DNA of 64,000 nt from Spongiibacter marinus (GCF_016906995.1 NZ_JAFBBD010000002.1:147667-211666); one strand, 5' to 3'. Positions 15,614 to 25,093 are shown, counted from the stretch's first letter. The notes: generated from the letters alone by a model not told the origin. Numbers and translations: made by a program.

Positions 15614-16216
15614 ATGAGCGAGAGCAAGCCCAAACAGAGCCGCAAGGGGAACAAGGAAAAGTTGATGAATGCGGCCCTGAACCTTTTGGCGGAAGATCAG
15701 AGTGGTTTGTCTGGTATCAGCCTGAGACAAATCACCAAGGCCTGTGGTTTGAGTCCCCCGGCGTTTTACAGCCACTTTTCCTCGGTGGAGGAACTGGGAT
15801 TAGCGCTCGTTAATGAAGTGGGCAGCACCCTGCGCGAGGTGTTGAGTAGCGTCAGGGACGCGGAGTCAGAGGAAGCGGTTATCGAGGCGTCAGTGCAGGC
15901 GGCGTTTGGGTATATTCGCGGCAATGAACCGCTGTTTATTTTGATCGCCAGAGAACGGGCGGGGAGTTCTTCGCTATTGCGAGGTGCGATTCGCAATGAG
16001 GTGCGGGAAATTGTTGAGGACATGGCGACCGACTTCCATCGGCGTGGGCTCTTTGAACGCTTTGACCTCGAAAGTAAGTATGCCGCTGTGGCCGCCATTA
16101 TTTCACTGGGCCTCAGTTTGATCCCCGACATTCTCGATGTATCGCGGGACTCACCCAGCGAGGGCGATCGCCTGCTCGCTGAATTTGAAAATCAAGTAAA
16201 GCTCATCTTGTTTTAG
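15614..16216 (+). CDS. TetR family transcriptional regulator (FabR/DesT-like type)
   Basis: 200 residues. The N-terminal DNA-binding domain (about 14-60) contains a TetR helix-turn-helix: Ile-Ser-Leu-Arg-Gln-Ile-Thr-Lys-Ala-Cys-Gly-Leu, then Ser-Pro-Pro-Ala-Phe-Tyr-Ser-His-Phe. The C-terminal part is all-helical and ligand-binding by family rule. The ribosome site GAGGAG precedes the ATG. It is transcribed away from alkB across a 209-bp gap with two matching dyads, so it most likely represses alkB and itself, with release by an acyl or alkyl ligand (inference). It ends at a hairpin shared with the convergent mmsA gene. Confidence 0.88.
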   Translation: MSESKPKQSRKGNKEKLMNAALNLLAEDQSGLSGISLRQITKACGLSPPAFYSHFSSVEELGLALVNEVGSTLREVLSSVRDAESEEAVIEASVQAAFGYIRGNEPLFILIARERAGSSSLLRGAIRNEVREIVEDMATDFHRRGLFERFDLESKYAAVAAIISLGLSLIPDILDVSRDSPSEGDRLLAEFENQVKLILF

Positions 16217-16217
16217 C

Positions 16218-16240
16218 GGGGTCGCCTTTTTGGCGACCCC
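16218..16240. terminator. Hairpin terminator between convergent tetR-type and mmsA genes
   Basis: A 9-bp perfect stem (GGGGTCGCC / GGCGACCCC) with a TTTTT loop starts at the tetR-type stop and ends 5 bp before the mmsA stop. T runs outside the stem are weak on both sides. Confidence 0.6.
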
Positions 16241-16245
16241 TCTAA

Positions 16246-17742
16246 TTATTTCAGAGAAATGGTCATATTCGGCGCGCTTGAGCTGGCGTCGTCTTCAGGC
16301 CAGCGCGCGGTGATGGTTTTCGTCTCAGTGTAAAAGCGCACCGCCTGTTTGCCGTAGGCATGCAGGTCGCCCATGAATGACTTCTTCCAACCAGTGAATG
16401 AAAAGAACGGCAGCGGGACGGGAATGGGAATATTAATACCCACCTGGCCCACTTCAACCTCGCTTTGGTAGCGGCGAGCCGCGGCGCCAGAGGCGGTGAA
16501 GATCGACGTGCCGTTGCCAAAGGGGCTGCTGTTGACCAGTGCCAGCGCTTCGTCGAGGTTGGCGACCTGCATGGCGCACAGTACCGGGCCAAAAATTTCT
16601 TCCCGATAGATGCGCATGTCGGTGGTGACATCGGCAAATACCGTGGGGCCAAGCCAGTTGCCGTCGGGGAAGTCCGCAACCTGGCATTGGCGGCCGTCGA
16701 GTTTCAGGTTTGCCCCCTCATCCACGCCAGCGGCAATTAAGGCCTCCACGCGCTGTTTGGCTGCCGGGCTGATCAAGGGGCCGTAGCCGGCCTCGGGATC
16801 TTTCCAATGTCCGGGGCGAATTGCCCGGAGTTTCTCAGTAAGTTCGTCCAGCCACTGAATCGCATCGCCCACGAATACCGCCACGCTTATTGCCATGCAG
16901 CGCTGACCCGCGGCGCCGACAGCTGCGCCCAGCAAATTATTGATCACGGTGTTTTTGTCGGCATCGGGCATGATCACCATGTGGTTTTTCGCACCGGCCA
17001 TGCACTGCACGCGTTTGAGCTGGTGGCAACCGCGGCGATAAATATGCTCACCGACGGGAACCGATCCCACAAACGAAATCGCTCGGGTCAGTGGCGCATC
17101 AAGTAATGCATCGACCTGCTGTTTGCCGCCGTGCACCATTTGCAAGACGCCTGCAGGGCAGCCCGCCTCTTCAAAGAGTTCAACAAGTCGCAGTGCGGTC
17201 ATTGGCACTTGTTCAGAGGGCTTGAGGATGAAGGTGTTTCCGCAGGCGATTGCCAGCGGGAACATCCACAGTGGAATCATCGCTGGGAAATTAAACGGCG
17301 TAATGCCTACGCACACTCCCAGTGGCTGGGTGATGCTGTAGGTGTCGACATCGCGGGCGACATTCTCAACGGTTTCGCCCATCAGTAAGCTGGGGATATT
17401 GCAGGCCTGCTCGACAACTTCAATGCCGCGCCAGACATCGCCCTTGGCATCCTCAAAGGTCTTGCCGTTGTCTTGGGCCAGAATTTCCGCCAGTTCATCG
17501 TGGTGGGCTTTTAGCAGGTGCTGATAGCGCAACATCAGCCGTGCGCGTTCGGGTACTGGCACTTTCCGCCACGATGCAAAGGCTTTCTCGGCGCCTTCAA
17601 TAGCGCGTTCAATATCGGCCTCGCTGCTGTAGGGAAGGTTGGCAAGGTGCTGCTGTGTGGCGGGGTCGACAATGCTTTGCGACTCAGTGGATTGTCCCGG
17701 CAGGTACTCGCCGTTGATGAACTGCGGAATGATGGTCGTCAT
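16246..17742 (-). CDS. mmsA: Methylmalonate-semialdehyde dehydrogenase (CoA-acylating)
   Basis: 498 residues, the usual length. The aldehyde dehydrogenase fold is marked by Pro-Phe-Asn-Phe-Pro at 149-153, the NAD loop Gly-Ser-Val-Pro-Val-Gly at 226-231, and catalytic Cys282 in Gly-Gln-Arg-Cys-Met-Ala-Ile. The segment Gly-Ala-Lys-Asn-His at 250-254 replaces the general-base Glu-Leu-Gly-Gly of hydrolytic ALDHs, the hallmark of CoA-dependent MMSDH. It converts methylmalonate or malonate semialdehyde to propionyl-CoA or acetyl-CoA in valine, thymine or inositol catabolism. No valine genes (mmsB, acyl-CoA dehydrogenase) are adjacent; here it is the last gene of a receptor-SDR-hydrolase array, so it may serve another aldehyde. 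The ribosome site GAGGTGA is good. Confidence 0.88.
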   Translation of the reverse strand: MTTIIPQFINGEYLPGQSTESQSIVDPATQQHLANLPYSSEADIERAIEGAEKAFASWRKVPVPERARLMLRYQHLLKAHHDELAEILAQDNGKTFEDAKGDVWRGIEVVEQACNIPSLLMGETVENVARDVDTYSITQPLGVCVGITPFNFPAMIPLWMFPLAIACGNTFILKPSEQVPMTALRLVELFEEAGCPAGVLQMVHGGKQQVDALLDAPLTRAISFVGSVPVGEHIYRRGCHQLKRVQCMAGAKNHMVIMPDADKNTVINNLLGAAVGAAGQRCMAISVAVFVGDAIQWLDELTEKLRAIRPGHWKDPEAGYGPLISPAAKQRVEALIAAGVDEGANLKLDGRQCQVADFPDGNWLGPTVFADVTTDMRIYREEIFGPVLCAMQVANLDEALALVNSSPFGNGTSIFTASGAAARRYQSEVEVGQVGINIPIPVPLPFFSFTGWKKSFMGDLHAYGKQAVRFYTETKTITARWPEDDASSSAPNMTISLK

Positions 17743-17822
17743 GGCTCACCTCGCTGTGGAAAGTGGCTCAGTGTAGCAAGGCTGGCGCCATAAAAAGAAT
17801 GCCAAGTGCGGACAGCGTTGAT

Positions 17823-18689
17823 CTACAGCAATTGTTGCTCGCTCAACCAGCGCCGGGTTATGGCGGCAACCTGTTCGTCATCCTCTTGCAGGGCCATATG
17901 GCCGACGCCGGCGATCACAGAGTGGTCGACGCAGGGCGAGCACCGCCGCGCGTGAAACTCAAATACGCTGGGTGGGTAGAGGTAGCTGTGTTCGGCGCGC
18001 AGCAACAGCGTTGGCACCTTAATGGTTTTCAACGCCTGCCAGGGGGAGTCAACATGGCTGAAGTTGTGTGCTTCCCACGCCGGTAAGTAATTCAGTTGGT
18101 AACCATCGTCGACGGGGCTAAGTACAGCGTTGGCGTAATCGACAAAAGCCTGTTCAGAGAAGCGCTTATATATAGGTTTTTGCGCGTGATAGTCGATGAA
18201 CTCGCGGTGGTCAGTCCACTGTTGCCGCCGCCCGCGTGTGCGTTTGACGAGGCCGATATGGCGTGTGACCCACGGGGAAATCAGCTTTGGAAACTTAGGC
18301 AGTAGGCGGCCGGGCAATGTGGCGGGGTCGTACATCACCAGTGCCTTGAATAAATCAGGCCGACGCGCGGCGGCGAGGGCGCTTACCGATGCGCCAATGG
18401 AATGTCCCAGTGCCACGACCGGGGCTGTTTGTTGGTGCTCGAGAAAGGCAATCAGGTCGTCGGCGTGATCTTGCCAGTTAAAACCTCGCGGTGGCTGCGC
18501 ATGCGGCCAGGCTCCGCGGTTTTCCATGCCAAGCAGAGAAAAGTCGTCGGCAAAGTGGCGTAGAAAGAACTGGTAGCTGGCAACGGGAAAGCCGTTAGCG
18601 GCAGCGAAATGCAGCGGCTGCTCGCCCTTTCCGCCGTGGAGCCAGGCCGCGGGGCCGCGGCCAAAATCGTGTTCTACGCGCGTTAACAT
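17823..18689 (-). CDS. Alpha/beta hydrolase
   Basis: 288 residues from the ATG at 18689, chosen because of a strong GGGAGGG ribosome site; the open frame continues 19 codons upstream without one. Fold landmarks: Ala-Ala-Asn-Gly-Phe-Pro oxyanion region near 30, nucleophile elbow Gly-His-Ser-Ile-Gly-Ala, acidic residue near Leu-Arg-Ala-Glu-His, and a C-terminal His in Gly-Val-Gly-His-Met. Cytoplasmic, with no signal peptide. Lies between SDR and mmsA genes on the same strand with gaps under 100 bp. Probably hydrolyses an ester or thioester intermediate of the same pathway; the substrate is unknown. Confidence 0.8.
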   Translation of the reverse strand: MLTRVEHDFGRGPAAWLHGGKGEQPLHFAAANGFPVASYQFFLRHFADDFSLLGMENRGAWPHAQPPRGFNWQDHADDLIAFLEHQQTAPVVALGHSIGASVSALAAARRPDLFKALVMYDPATLPGRLLPKFPKLISPWVTRHIGLVKRTRGRRQQWTDHREFIDYHAQKPIYKRFSEQAFVDYANAVLSPVDDGYQLNYLPAWEAHNFSHVDSPWQALKTIKVPTLLLRAEHSYLYPPSVFEFHARRCSPCVDHSVIAGVGHMALQEDDEQVAAITRRWLSEQQLL

Positions 18690-18785
18690 GGCGCCCTCCC
18701 GGTTGCTGTGGTTACCCATGTGGGCGCACCGGCGGCGCATCCACATGGGGCATTCTTACACCTGGGGTGGGCGTGGTTTCAGTAA

Positions 18786-19664
18786 CTATGCGTGCAGGCC
18801 GTGCTCAATCGGGCATTCCCCACGAGCGAGTTTGCGCGCGCGCTCCACCAGTGTGTCTTCCATCGACTCGCGGCCAATCATAATCACAAAGTCGCCCTGA
18901 TGCAGCCCATCCAGAGCAAACCGTGCCAATTCGTCCAGGTCTTGTACTGGCAGGTCTACGCCGATTTGCTTCATGCCCTCCATAAACTCGTCGAAGGTCA
19001 TTTCTGCGCCTTCGGGGGCAGGCTTTTCTCGCGCTAGCTCAGCGGGGCGGTTGCGGCGCGTGGTCCAGATGCCCGTTGGCAAGATACCCCCGGACGGATA
19101 GAAGATGCAGGCGCGCAATTTACTTTCCTGGCCGACAAGCTGTGCGTTTAGACACTCCGTCATGATCGACACCCCGGCTTTGCTCGAGGCGTAGACAGAT
19201 TGGTCTGCCAGCGGTGAAATGCCGCCGTCCCCAGAGCTGGTGTTCATAATAATGCCTTCTTCACCGGACTCCAGCATGCGTGGCACAAAGGCCTGAACGC
19301 CGTGGGCGATGCCGCGCAGATTCACGCCTAATACCCACTGCCAGTCGTTGGGCGTGGTGTCCCACACATTATTGTTGGGCACGCTAACCCCGGCGTTGTT
19401 GCACAGCACGTGGCAGGCACCAAATTCGCTGAACACCGCATCGGCCAGAGCATTGACCGACTCGGGTTTGGATACGTCGGTGACAACAGCGCGCACCACA
19501 CCCCCTTTGGCGGCTAACTCGGTTGCCGTTTTATCCAGTGCGGTTTTCTCCACGTCGGAGATCACCACTTTGGCGCCTTCCTCTAAAAATGCATTGGCGA
19601 GTGCGCGGCCAATGCCGCTGGCGCCGCCGGTAACGACAACGACTTTTTCTTTGAAGCTTTGCAT
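18786..19664 (-). CDS. Short-chain dehydrogenase/reductase (SDR)
   Basis: 292 residues. Classical SDR motifs: cofactor loop Thr-Gly-Gly-Ala-Ser-Gly-Ile-Gly at 12-19, Asp-Val at about 37 suggesting NAD preference, Asn-Asn-Ala-Gly at about 89, the catalytic Tyr-Ala-Ser-Ser-Lys pair near 160 preceded by Ser. The C-terminal extension is about 40 residues longer than minimal SDRs. The ribosome site AAGGAG is strong. It follows the TonB receptor gene by 36 bp, so the two are probably co-transcribed. Likely oxidises an alcohol intermediate of the imported substrate (inference). Confidence 0.88.
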   Translation of the reverse strand: MQSFKEKVVVVTGGASGIGRALANAFLEEGAKVVISDVEKTALDKTATELAAKGGVVRAVVTDVSKPESVNALADAVFSEFGACHVLCNNAGVSVPNNNVWDTTPNDWQWVLGVNLRGIAHGVQAFVPRMLESGEEGIIMNTSSGDGGISPLADQSVYASSKAGVSIMTECLNAQLVGQESKLRACIFYPSGGILPTGIWTTRRNRPAELAREKPAPEGAEMTFDEFMEGMKQIGVDLPVQDLDELARFALDGLHQGDFVIMIGRESMEDTLVERARKLARGECPIEHGLHA

Positions 19665-19700
19665 GGTTTTCTCCTTGTTATAAGTAGTGTGTTGCCAGTG

Positions 19701-22310
19701 TTAGAACAATTGTCGAAGATCCAGGCCGAACATTCGGGGTTCGCCCCAGGCCTGGTTATAGGTGCCGGATGAGTCGGCAACGGCGACGACGCCGATGCGG
19801 TATCGCTCGTCGGTGATGTTCTTGGCCCAGGCCGATACGCTTAAGTCACCGGCCGGGTTTTGCCAGGTCAGGCGGCCATCTAGCAGTGCATAGGCGGGCT
19901 GGCCGGCCTTTTCCGGTGAGTCTTTGAAGGCGGCATAGGATGCCGGGTCAAAACCGTAGAAAACGTCGCTTTTGTAGCTGAGGTCGAGGCGAGAGGTCAC
20001 TATGCCGATGTCGCCGGACCAGGTGTATTGCACGCCAAGCGAGGCTGACTTGTCCGGGGAGACAGGAAAGGTCTCATTGCTGCGATCGACGAACTTTTCC
20101 TGGCCAACGATGGCCGACTGCAGGTCCAGCTCGGTGAATTCTATGTATCGATAGTTATTGATGCTGAGGCTGGCGTTAATTTGCAGTGCCGAGCTGGGAA
20201 GCCATAACAGTTCCAGCTCCGCGCCGCGTATTTCAGACTGGCCGGCATTGCCGAATACCACAACAACGTTTTGTGCCGAGTCTGAGCCGACGGCAATGAG
20301 TTGTTGGTCGTCAAAGTCCATGTGGTAGAACGCGCCGTTAATACGAACACTGCGCTCAAAGGCATCGATCTTAAAGCCGATCTCGTTATTGGTGACGACC
20401 TCCGGGTTGATCCGCTGCAGGCCGTCGACGCCCCGCGGCTCGAAAAAGCCCGACTTAAAGCCGCGGCTCCATGTGGCGTAAAACAATGCGCTGTTGAGCA
20501 ACTCTCCGTCTAGCCAGTGGTCCGGCAGTGTGTAGGCCAATGACACCATTGGCGTGGCCTGGCGAAAGGTTTCGTCGCCGATATCCTTGCGGCGGGTATT
20601 CGGGTCTAAGGGATAGTCGTGAAGGGCATCGCCGTCGGCGTCTGGGAACAGGGCCGCGGCAATGCTCACTGGATCGTCTCGCCAGCCCAGGGGGCCGAGG
20701 TAGGGGAAAAAGCCGCCGGCACCGGGGCCAAACACGCCGATATTAGTGCCGTTACCAAACAGGCCGCTGCCGAGCAGGCGCTGCTCAATTGCCGCCATGT
20801 CGGCCTCGGTGGTGCTGAGTTCGGATTGTCGCTGCTCTTCGGTAATGCGGTAGCCCAATGTGAGCTCTAGCTGTTGGTTGATATCAAAGGAGGCTTGCGT
20901 AAAGGCGGCGAGGGTGGTGTTTTCCAATTCGAAGTCCGAAACCACCAGCGGGGCACCGATAAAACCGACCAAGGGCACGGTGCCGCCCGGCACGGGGCGT
21001 GTGGGCGACTGGCTCAGGGCAAGCTCTGCCAGGGTCTGCGAGTCGATGCCACGAATACTGTTAGAGACGGTGAAGTTCTCGCTGTTGGTTTCCTGCATGG
21101 CAAATAGGCCGGCGGTATAGCGCAGGCGTTGTTCAAAGGCTGAACCATTGAGCTGCAGTTCAAAGCTGTAGGAACGCCGGTCGCTGTCCTCGGTATTAAT
21201 GTAGCTACTCCACAGCGCGGGGCCGCCATCGGGATCGCTGGCCTGTATTGGGCCTTCCTTCTCACCGCGCAGGCCGATAACGGACTTCAGGCTCAGGGTG
21301 TCGCTGATCTGCCAGTCAGCGGTCGCCGCGAGCAGCGCGGTATCAAGATCCTTCTGCAAGCGCGGGTTGGGACCCTGGTTCGATTTTAAATCGCCCAGGC
21401 GCTCCCGGGAGTTGGCGTCACAGTTTTCCTGAAAGGCCCGCAAATTTGCAGGATCCGTGTCGCCGGGGTGGGCAACCCAAAGGCCCTGTATATACAGGGC
21501 CTCCTGGCTGGGCACAGAACAGTTGATACCACTGAGGTTTTCGCGGATTTTCCCCAGAAATGCCTGGGTATCCAGACTGAAATGCTCACTGGCTTCCCAG
21601 CGGGTTTGCAGCAACAGCGACTGGCGGTCATTGGTGGGGTTGTTCTGGCCGGTGGCGACATTCTCGAAGTAGCCATCGTCTTTGGTGATGTTAATCGCTG
21701 CGCGGGTGAAAAAGTGATCACCGATTGGCCAGTTTACACCGGCTTTCAAGCGTCGCTGGGCGTAGTTGCCGACGCCTGCTTCCACATACGCTGCGGGCTC
21801 GGCGTCGGGCTTTTGCAGGCTGACCACCATGGCGCCACCGGTGGTGTTTTTCCCGAAGAGAGTTCCCTGTGGGCCACGCAATACCTGAATGCTGGCGATG
21901 TCGACGGTATCGAGTAGCTGGCCGTCTGAGCGGGGTAGGAATAAATCGTCTAAATACACGCCTACCGTGGGATCAACGCGGGCAAAACCGGTGCGTTCAC
22001 CAATGCCGCGAATGTAAATTTGGTTGGCCTGGCCCTTGCGAATCTCGAGGCTGGGAACCGACTTGGTTAACTCGCTGGTGTTGCTAATGCCGCGCTCGCG
22101 GAGACTGTCGGCGCTAATTGCCGTAACGGCAATAGGGATGTCCTGCATACTCTCGCTGCGCTTTCGCGCTGTCACCAGCACTTCCTCCAGCACACCTTTT
22201 TGTAAGGTGTTGTCAGCGGCTGACTCGGCGTTGGCAAACGGGCTAATACTTAGGCCGAGGGCGATGCCCCCGGCGATAGCACTGAGGCTAGGGCGTGCAA
22301 AATAATCCAC
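19701..22310 (-). CDS. TonB-dependent outer-membrane receptor
   Basis: 869 residues with a GTG start and a GGAGAG ribosome site. Signal peptide (about 1-28) ending Ala-Asn-Ala, then plug motifs Glu-Glu-Val-Leu-Val-Thr-Ala-Arg-Lys-Arg, Ile-Pro-Ile-Ala-Val-Thr-Ala, Tyr-Ile-Arg-Gly-Ile-Gly, Gly-Val-Tyr-Leu-Asp-Asp and Leu-Arg-Gly-Pro-Gln-Gly-Thr-Leu-Phe-Gly-Lys-Asn, and a long beta-barrel ending in Phe. It resembles the receptor at 11.6-14.2 kb in type but is clearly divergent. First gene of an apparent operon with SDR, hydrolase and mmsA, which points to uptake of an organic carbon source rather than iron. A 17-bp inverted repeat lies just upstream of its putative promoter. Confidence 0.9.
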   Translation of the reverse strand: MDYFARPSLSAIAGGIALGLSISPFANAESAADNTLQKGVLEEVLVTARKRSESMQDIPIAVTAISADSLRERGISNTSELTKSVPSLEIRKGQANQIYIRGIGERTGFARVDPTVGVYLDDLFLPRSDGQLLDTVDIASIQVLRGPQGTLFGKNTTGGAMVVSLQKPDAEPAAYVEAGVGNYAQRRLKAGVNWPIGDHFFTRAAINITKDDGYFENVATGQNNPTNDRQSLLLQTRWEASEHFSLDTQAFLGKIRENLSGINCSVPSQEALYIQGLWVAHPGDTDPANLRAFQENCDANSRERLGDLKSNQGPNPRLQKDLDTALLAATADWQISDTLSLKSVIGLRGEKEGPIQASDPDGGPALWSSYINTEDSDRRSYSFELQLNGSAFEQRLRYTAGLFAMQETNSENFTVSNSIRGIDSQTLAELALSQSPTRPVPGGTVPLVGFIGAPLVVSDFELENTTLAAFTQASFDINQQLELTLGYRITEEQRQSELSTTEADMAAIEQRLLGSGLFGNGTNIGVFGPGAGGFFPYLGPLGWRDDPVSIAAALFPDADGDALHDYPLDPNTRRKDIGDETFRQATPMVSLAYTLPDHWLDGELLNSALFYATWSRGFKSGFFEPRGVDGLQRINPEVVTNNEIGFKIDAFERSVRINGAFYHMDFDDQQLIAVGSDSAQNVVVVFGNAGQSEIRGAELELLWLPSSALQINASLSINNYRYIEFTELDLQSAIVGQEKFVDRSNETFPVSPDKSASLGVQYTWSGDIGIVTSRLDLSYKSDVFYGFDPASYAAFKDSPEKAGQPAYALLDGRLTWQNPAGDLSVSAWAKNITDERYRIGVVAVADSSGTYNQAWGEPRMFGLDLRQLF

Positions 22311-22361
22311 GATGACTCTCCGGCGAATTGGCGGGCGGTAATACGCCGCCGTTTAATTATT

Positions 22362-22367
22362 GTTATA
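22362..22367 (-). promoter_or_regulatory. Possible -10 element of TonB receptor operon
   Basis: TATAAC on the minus strand, 52 bp before the GTG start. There is no good -35 at the right distance; instead the large inverted repeat (22383-22420) covers that region, as in promoters needing an activator. A small GTAG-TTTTT-CTAC dyad lies between them. Confidence 0.35.
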
Positions 22368-22382
22368 AGTAGTTTTTCTACC

Positions 22383-22420
22383 TTGAAGTATTTTTACACC
22401 ATAGTGTAAAAATACTTCAA
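22383..22420. promoter_or_regulatory. 17-bp perfect inverted repeat, candidate operator
   Basis: Arms TTGAAGTATTTTTACAC (22383-22399) and its exact complement (22404-22420) are separated by CATA. It lies between the lipoprotein gene stop (22463) and the TonB receptor start (22310), both on the minus strand. The sequence after the repeat in that direction has no T run, which argues against an intrinsic terminator and for a dimeric-regulator binding site. Confidence 0.6.
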
Positions 22421-22462
22421 GTGCCGGTGCTATAACTTTTTGTCATGTAGGGGGGACTGGCC

Positions 22463-22972
22463 TTAGCGAATTTCAATAAATTCCTCATCGCGGTACTGCC
22501 GCTGCCAGACGCGATGCTGGGTCTGATCCGGGGTATCGAGTTTCCAGATGCTCACCAGCAAGGTGTCGTCAGTATTGCGAGCTTGCACGGTGTAATCGCT
22601 GTTTCCTGCGACGTAGGTTTTCAATAGGCAGCTTTTTAAGTCGACGTCGAAGCCGTCGGCATTTTCGCTGTAGTTGCGGCAAATAGTCAGGAATTCATTG
22701 CCGCCGCTGTCGCCAATGTAACTGGTGACGGTCAGCGTGTAGTCTTGGCGAAGATCAAAGCCCTCGGGCACTTGTAAATCGGCGGTGGTTTCCGCGGGCG
22801 GCTGCGGTTCGTCGACAACGACGGGTTGCTGAACGGGCGCTGGGGTGATGTTTGCGCTGTCGCTGTCGGCAGTACTTGCCGTATTGTTTCCACCGCCGCC
22901 ACCACCTCCACCACCACAGGCGGTAATGGCAAGGCTAAGGCAGAGTGGTGCGATAAGTGAGTGGCTGCTCAT
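22463..22972 (-). CDS. Small lipoprotein of unknown function
   Basis: 169 residues. A lipoprotein signal with Ile-Thr-Ala-Cys (Cys at about 19) is followed by nine glycines in a row and a Pro-rich spacer to about residue 65. The remaining 100 residues look like a small beta domain with two cysteines (about 118 and 135) that could form a disulphide; many Thr/Val alternations suggest beta strands. The ribosome site GAGGTC is acceptable. It follows the LruC-domain gene by 27 bp on the same strand, so the two surface proteins are probably co-expressed and may work together. I do not recognise the family. Confidence 0.75.
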   Translation of the reverse strand: MSSHSLIAPLCLSLAITACGGGGGGGGGNNTASTADSDSANITPAPVQQPVVVDEPQPPAETTADLQVPEGFDLRQDYTLTVTSYIGDSGGNEFLTICRNYSENADGFDVDLKSCLLKTYVAGNSDYTVQARNTDDTLLVSIWKLDTPDQTQHRVWQRQYRDEEFIEIR

Positions 22973-22999
22973 AATAGTGACCTCGGTGTGTCGCCGTGT

Positions 23000-25093
23000 T
23001 TAGCGGTTGAAAATGTTTTTGGTGTTGGCGTTTTCACGGTTGTACCAGTCCAGGTGTTCTTTTCCCGACGAGCGTATGTGGTCGTGGAATTTGGGGTAGG
23101 CGTAGTGAATGTCCATGTACTCTGAGGGGTAATCCCATTTTGCCGGTATGTTCATTGCCCAGGGCATGTTGTTTTGGTTGACGTAGTACACGTTGGTATT
23201 GCTGGCGTCGTCACCTCTGCCAAGAAAATTCTGTTGAAAGGCGCTTGTTGGGGCCATACCCCTGAGATGAATTTCGAAGCGGCGTCCCGGTGCTTCTCCA
23301 AACAGATAGTTTCTTGCGTAGCCTGGCGTGGCGAAAAGAAATGGGTCGAAGGGGAAGTCGCCAAGGCGCTCTGATGGCACGCCTGTTTGCAGCGTGATCG
23401 TGGCACTAAAACGCATTTGTATGTTCGAGCCGCAGCCGGGCTCGGTGCGGTAGTAGCGGCAGTTTTCCCCCGGGGTGGTGTATTGGTGAAGGTCCTCTGC
23501 GATGATCACGATGGCGTCATCTTGATCTGGCTCCATGACGCTGGCTTGTGGAAGGCCGTTGATCGATAGGTGGCTCAGTGCTTCGATAACATCGTCGCGG
23601 TTAAGTCCGGGAAGGCGAAAAGCAAAGCCATTGTGGTAACTCGCGCCATGGGCGACGACTTCCCCTTCTATCTCGATATGGGTCAGCGAGTTGCCGAGTT
23701 GGCGTTTGGCTAAGCGATATTGAATGACTACATCATTCATATCGTAGTCGCCCATCAGCGGCCAATTATCCTCAAAGGCCAGTGTCGCGCGGTCATTTTC
23801 ACCGGGGTAAAAAATGGTGGTGGCGGGCTGTTCAGCAATCTCAATGGCGTAATCTTCCACCTCGCCGTCGGGTGCACCACCCTGACTGGTCAGCCGGGGT
23901 GTGGTACTCAAGCGAAAGCGCATCCAGCTTTCACCGATCGCTGCATCGGTGGGGGCGGTATAGGAGAGCATTGCCGTTCCGGCCGCGACTGGATGGTCCA
24001 CCAACCACTGTTCGTCGTCGCTGAAATTGCCGTCGCCATTCCAATCCGCCCAGGCACTGAGCAAACCTGCGCCGCTGCTTTCAACTGACACTAATGCGCT
24101 TTTCCCACGCAGAGGCGTATTAAGAAAGGCAACGCCATCATTCTCGGTTGTCGCGTTGCCTAGCTCGGACAGCTTGGCGTCGGCTTCGTAGCTGATGCTC
24201 GCGCCCAGATAGAGCTCACCGTTGCCCTTGGCATGGCGGGCACCGTTGTTTTGCAGCGAGCTAGCGTAGCTGTCCGGAGCGCTGCCGAAATCCGCGATGG
24301 CGATGCCGCTGGTAACGATAGGGGCCAGCGCACACCGGGCGCCATCGTTGTTGCTGGAGGCCGGGCCAGAGGCAAAGCGAACGGCTTTCGGCGTGCTTTG
24401 TGAAACGTCAATTTGGAAGATGAGGCCATCGTTGTTGCGGGAAATATAGAGGTTGCCATCAACGTCGAAATAGGCGGCGCCAAACGTTCCTGATTCGCCG
24501 GTATTGCCGAGCTTTTCAGCGGTGTTGTTCGAAATATCTATCTTCCAAAGTGCGCCTTGGTTATCCACGGCATAGACCATGCCGTTGCTGGGGTGGAAGG
24601 CCATATCGTAAATCTTGAGATTCAGTGCCGCGCCGGAAATAACTTTCTGCAGCGATAGATAGTCATCGCTGAGACTGTCCAACGAGAGCCGATACAGACC
24701 GTAATCGCTACCGCTTCGGTAGAAGTAGTAGGCGTTTTCCGTGGGCGATATATCACCGACAAAGAAACTTAAGCCCTGCATATTGGCATTGAGTTCCACC
24801 ACGCTGTTGTCAGCGCCAAGGCGGCTGATAGAGCCCGTTTCGTAGTTGTAGGCGTAGAGATAGCTGTCACTTAAATTGAAGGCGAGGGCATTCATTTTGG
24901 CACTCGTCCAACCCGGCGTGCTCAGCGGCTTACTGAAGCCGGTGGCGAGATCGACGCTGTACAGCTGCGCCACCCTGTCTTGAATAAGAAAGGCCTCTCC
25001 GGGGCAGCGCTCAAAGGGCAGGGCATACGTCAGCGAGGTGGTGCATGAAAGCAGGCTTACAAGGCCCAGAATTTTGCGTTTCATATTGGTCAT
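23000..25093 (-). CDS. LruC domain-containing secreted/surface protein
   Basis: About 697 residues; ATG codons at 25093 and 25084 and a GTG at 25096 are all possible and none has a clear ribosome site. A signal peptide is followed by a beta-propeller-like region (about 25-260) with repeated Tyr-Ala-Tyr/Tyr-Ala-Val-Asp strands; a GEVT-type domain (about 265-430, Gly-Asp-Gly-Asn-Phe...Gly-Glu-Val-Glu-Asp-Tyr-Ala-Ile); and an LruC domain (about 435-690) beginning with Phe-Glu-Asp-Asn-Trp-Pro and Gly-Asp-Tyr-Asp-Met-Asn-Asp. LruC domains occur in outer-membrane lipoproteins and surface proteins of unknown function; Asp-rich loops may bind calcium. It heads a two-gene unit with the small lipoprotein. 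Confidence 0.82.
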   Translation of the reverse strand: MTNMKRKILGLVSLLSCTTSLTYALPFERCPGEAFLIQDRVAQLYSVDLATGFSKPLSTPGWTSAKMNALAFNLSDSYLYAYNYETGSISRLGADNSVVELNANMQGLSFFVGDISPTENAYYFYRSGSDYGLYRLSLDSLSDDYLSLQKVISGAALNLKIYDMAFHPSNGMVYAVDNQGALWKIDISNNTAEKLGNTGESGTFGAAYFDVDGNLYISRNNDGLIFQIDVSQSTPKAVRFASGPASSNNDGARCALAPIVTSGIAIADFGSAPDSYASSLQNNGARHAKGNGELYLGASISYEADAKLSELGNATTENDGVAFLNTPLRGKSALVSVESSGAGLLSAWADWNGDGNFSDDEQWLVDHPVAAGTAMLSYTAPTDAAIGESWMRFRLSTTPRLTSQGGAPDGEVEDYAIEIAEQPATTIFYPGENDRATLAFEDNWPLMGDYDMNDVVIQYRLAKRQLGNSLTHIEIEGEVVAHGASYHNGFAFRLPGLNRDDVIEALSHLSINGLPQASVMEPDQDDAIVIIAEDLHQYTTPGENCRYYRTEPGCGSNIQMRFSATITLQTGVPSERLGDFPFDPFLFATPGYARNYLFGEAPGRRFEIHLRGMAPTSAFQQNFLGRGDDASNTNVYYVNQNNMPWAMNIPAKWDYPSEYMDIHYAYPKFHDHIRSSGKEHLDWYNRENANTKNIFNR

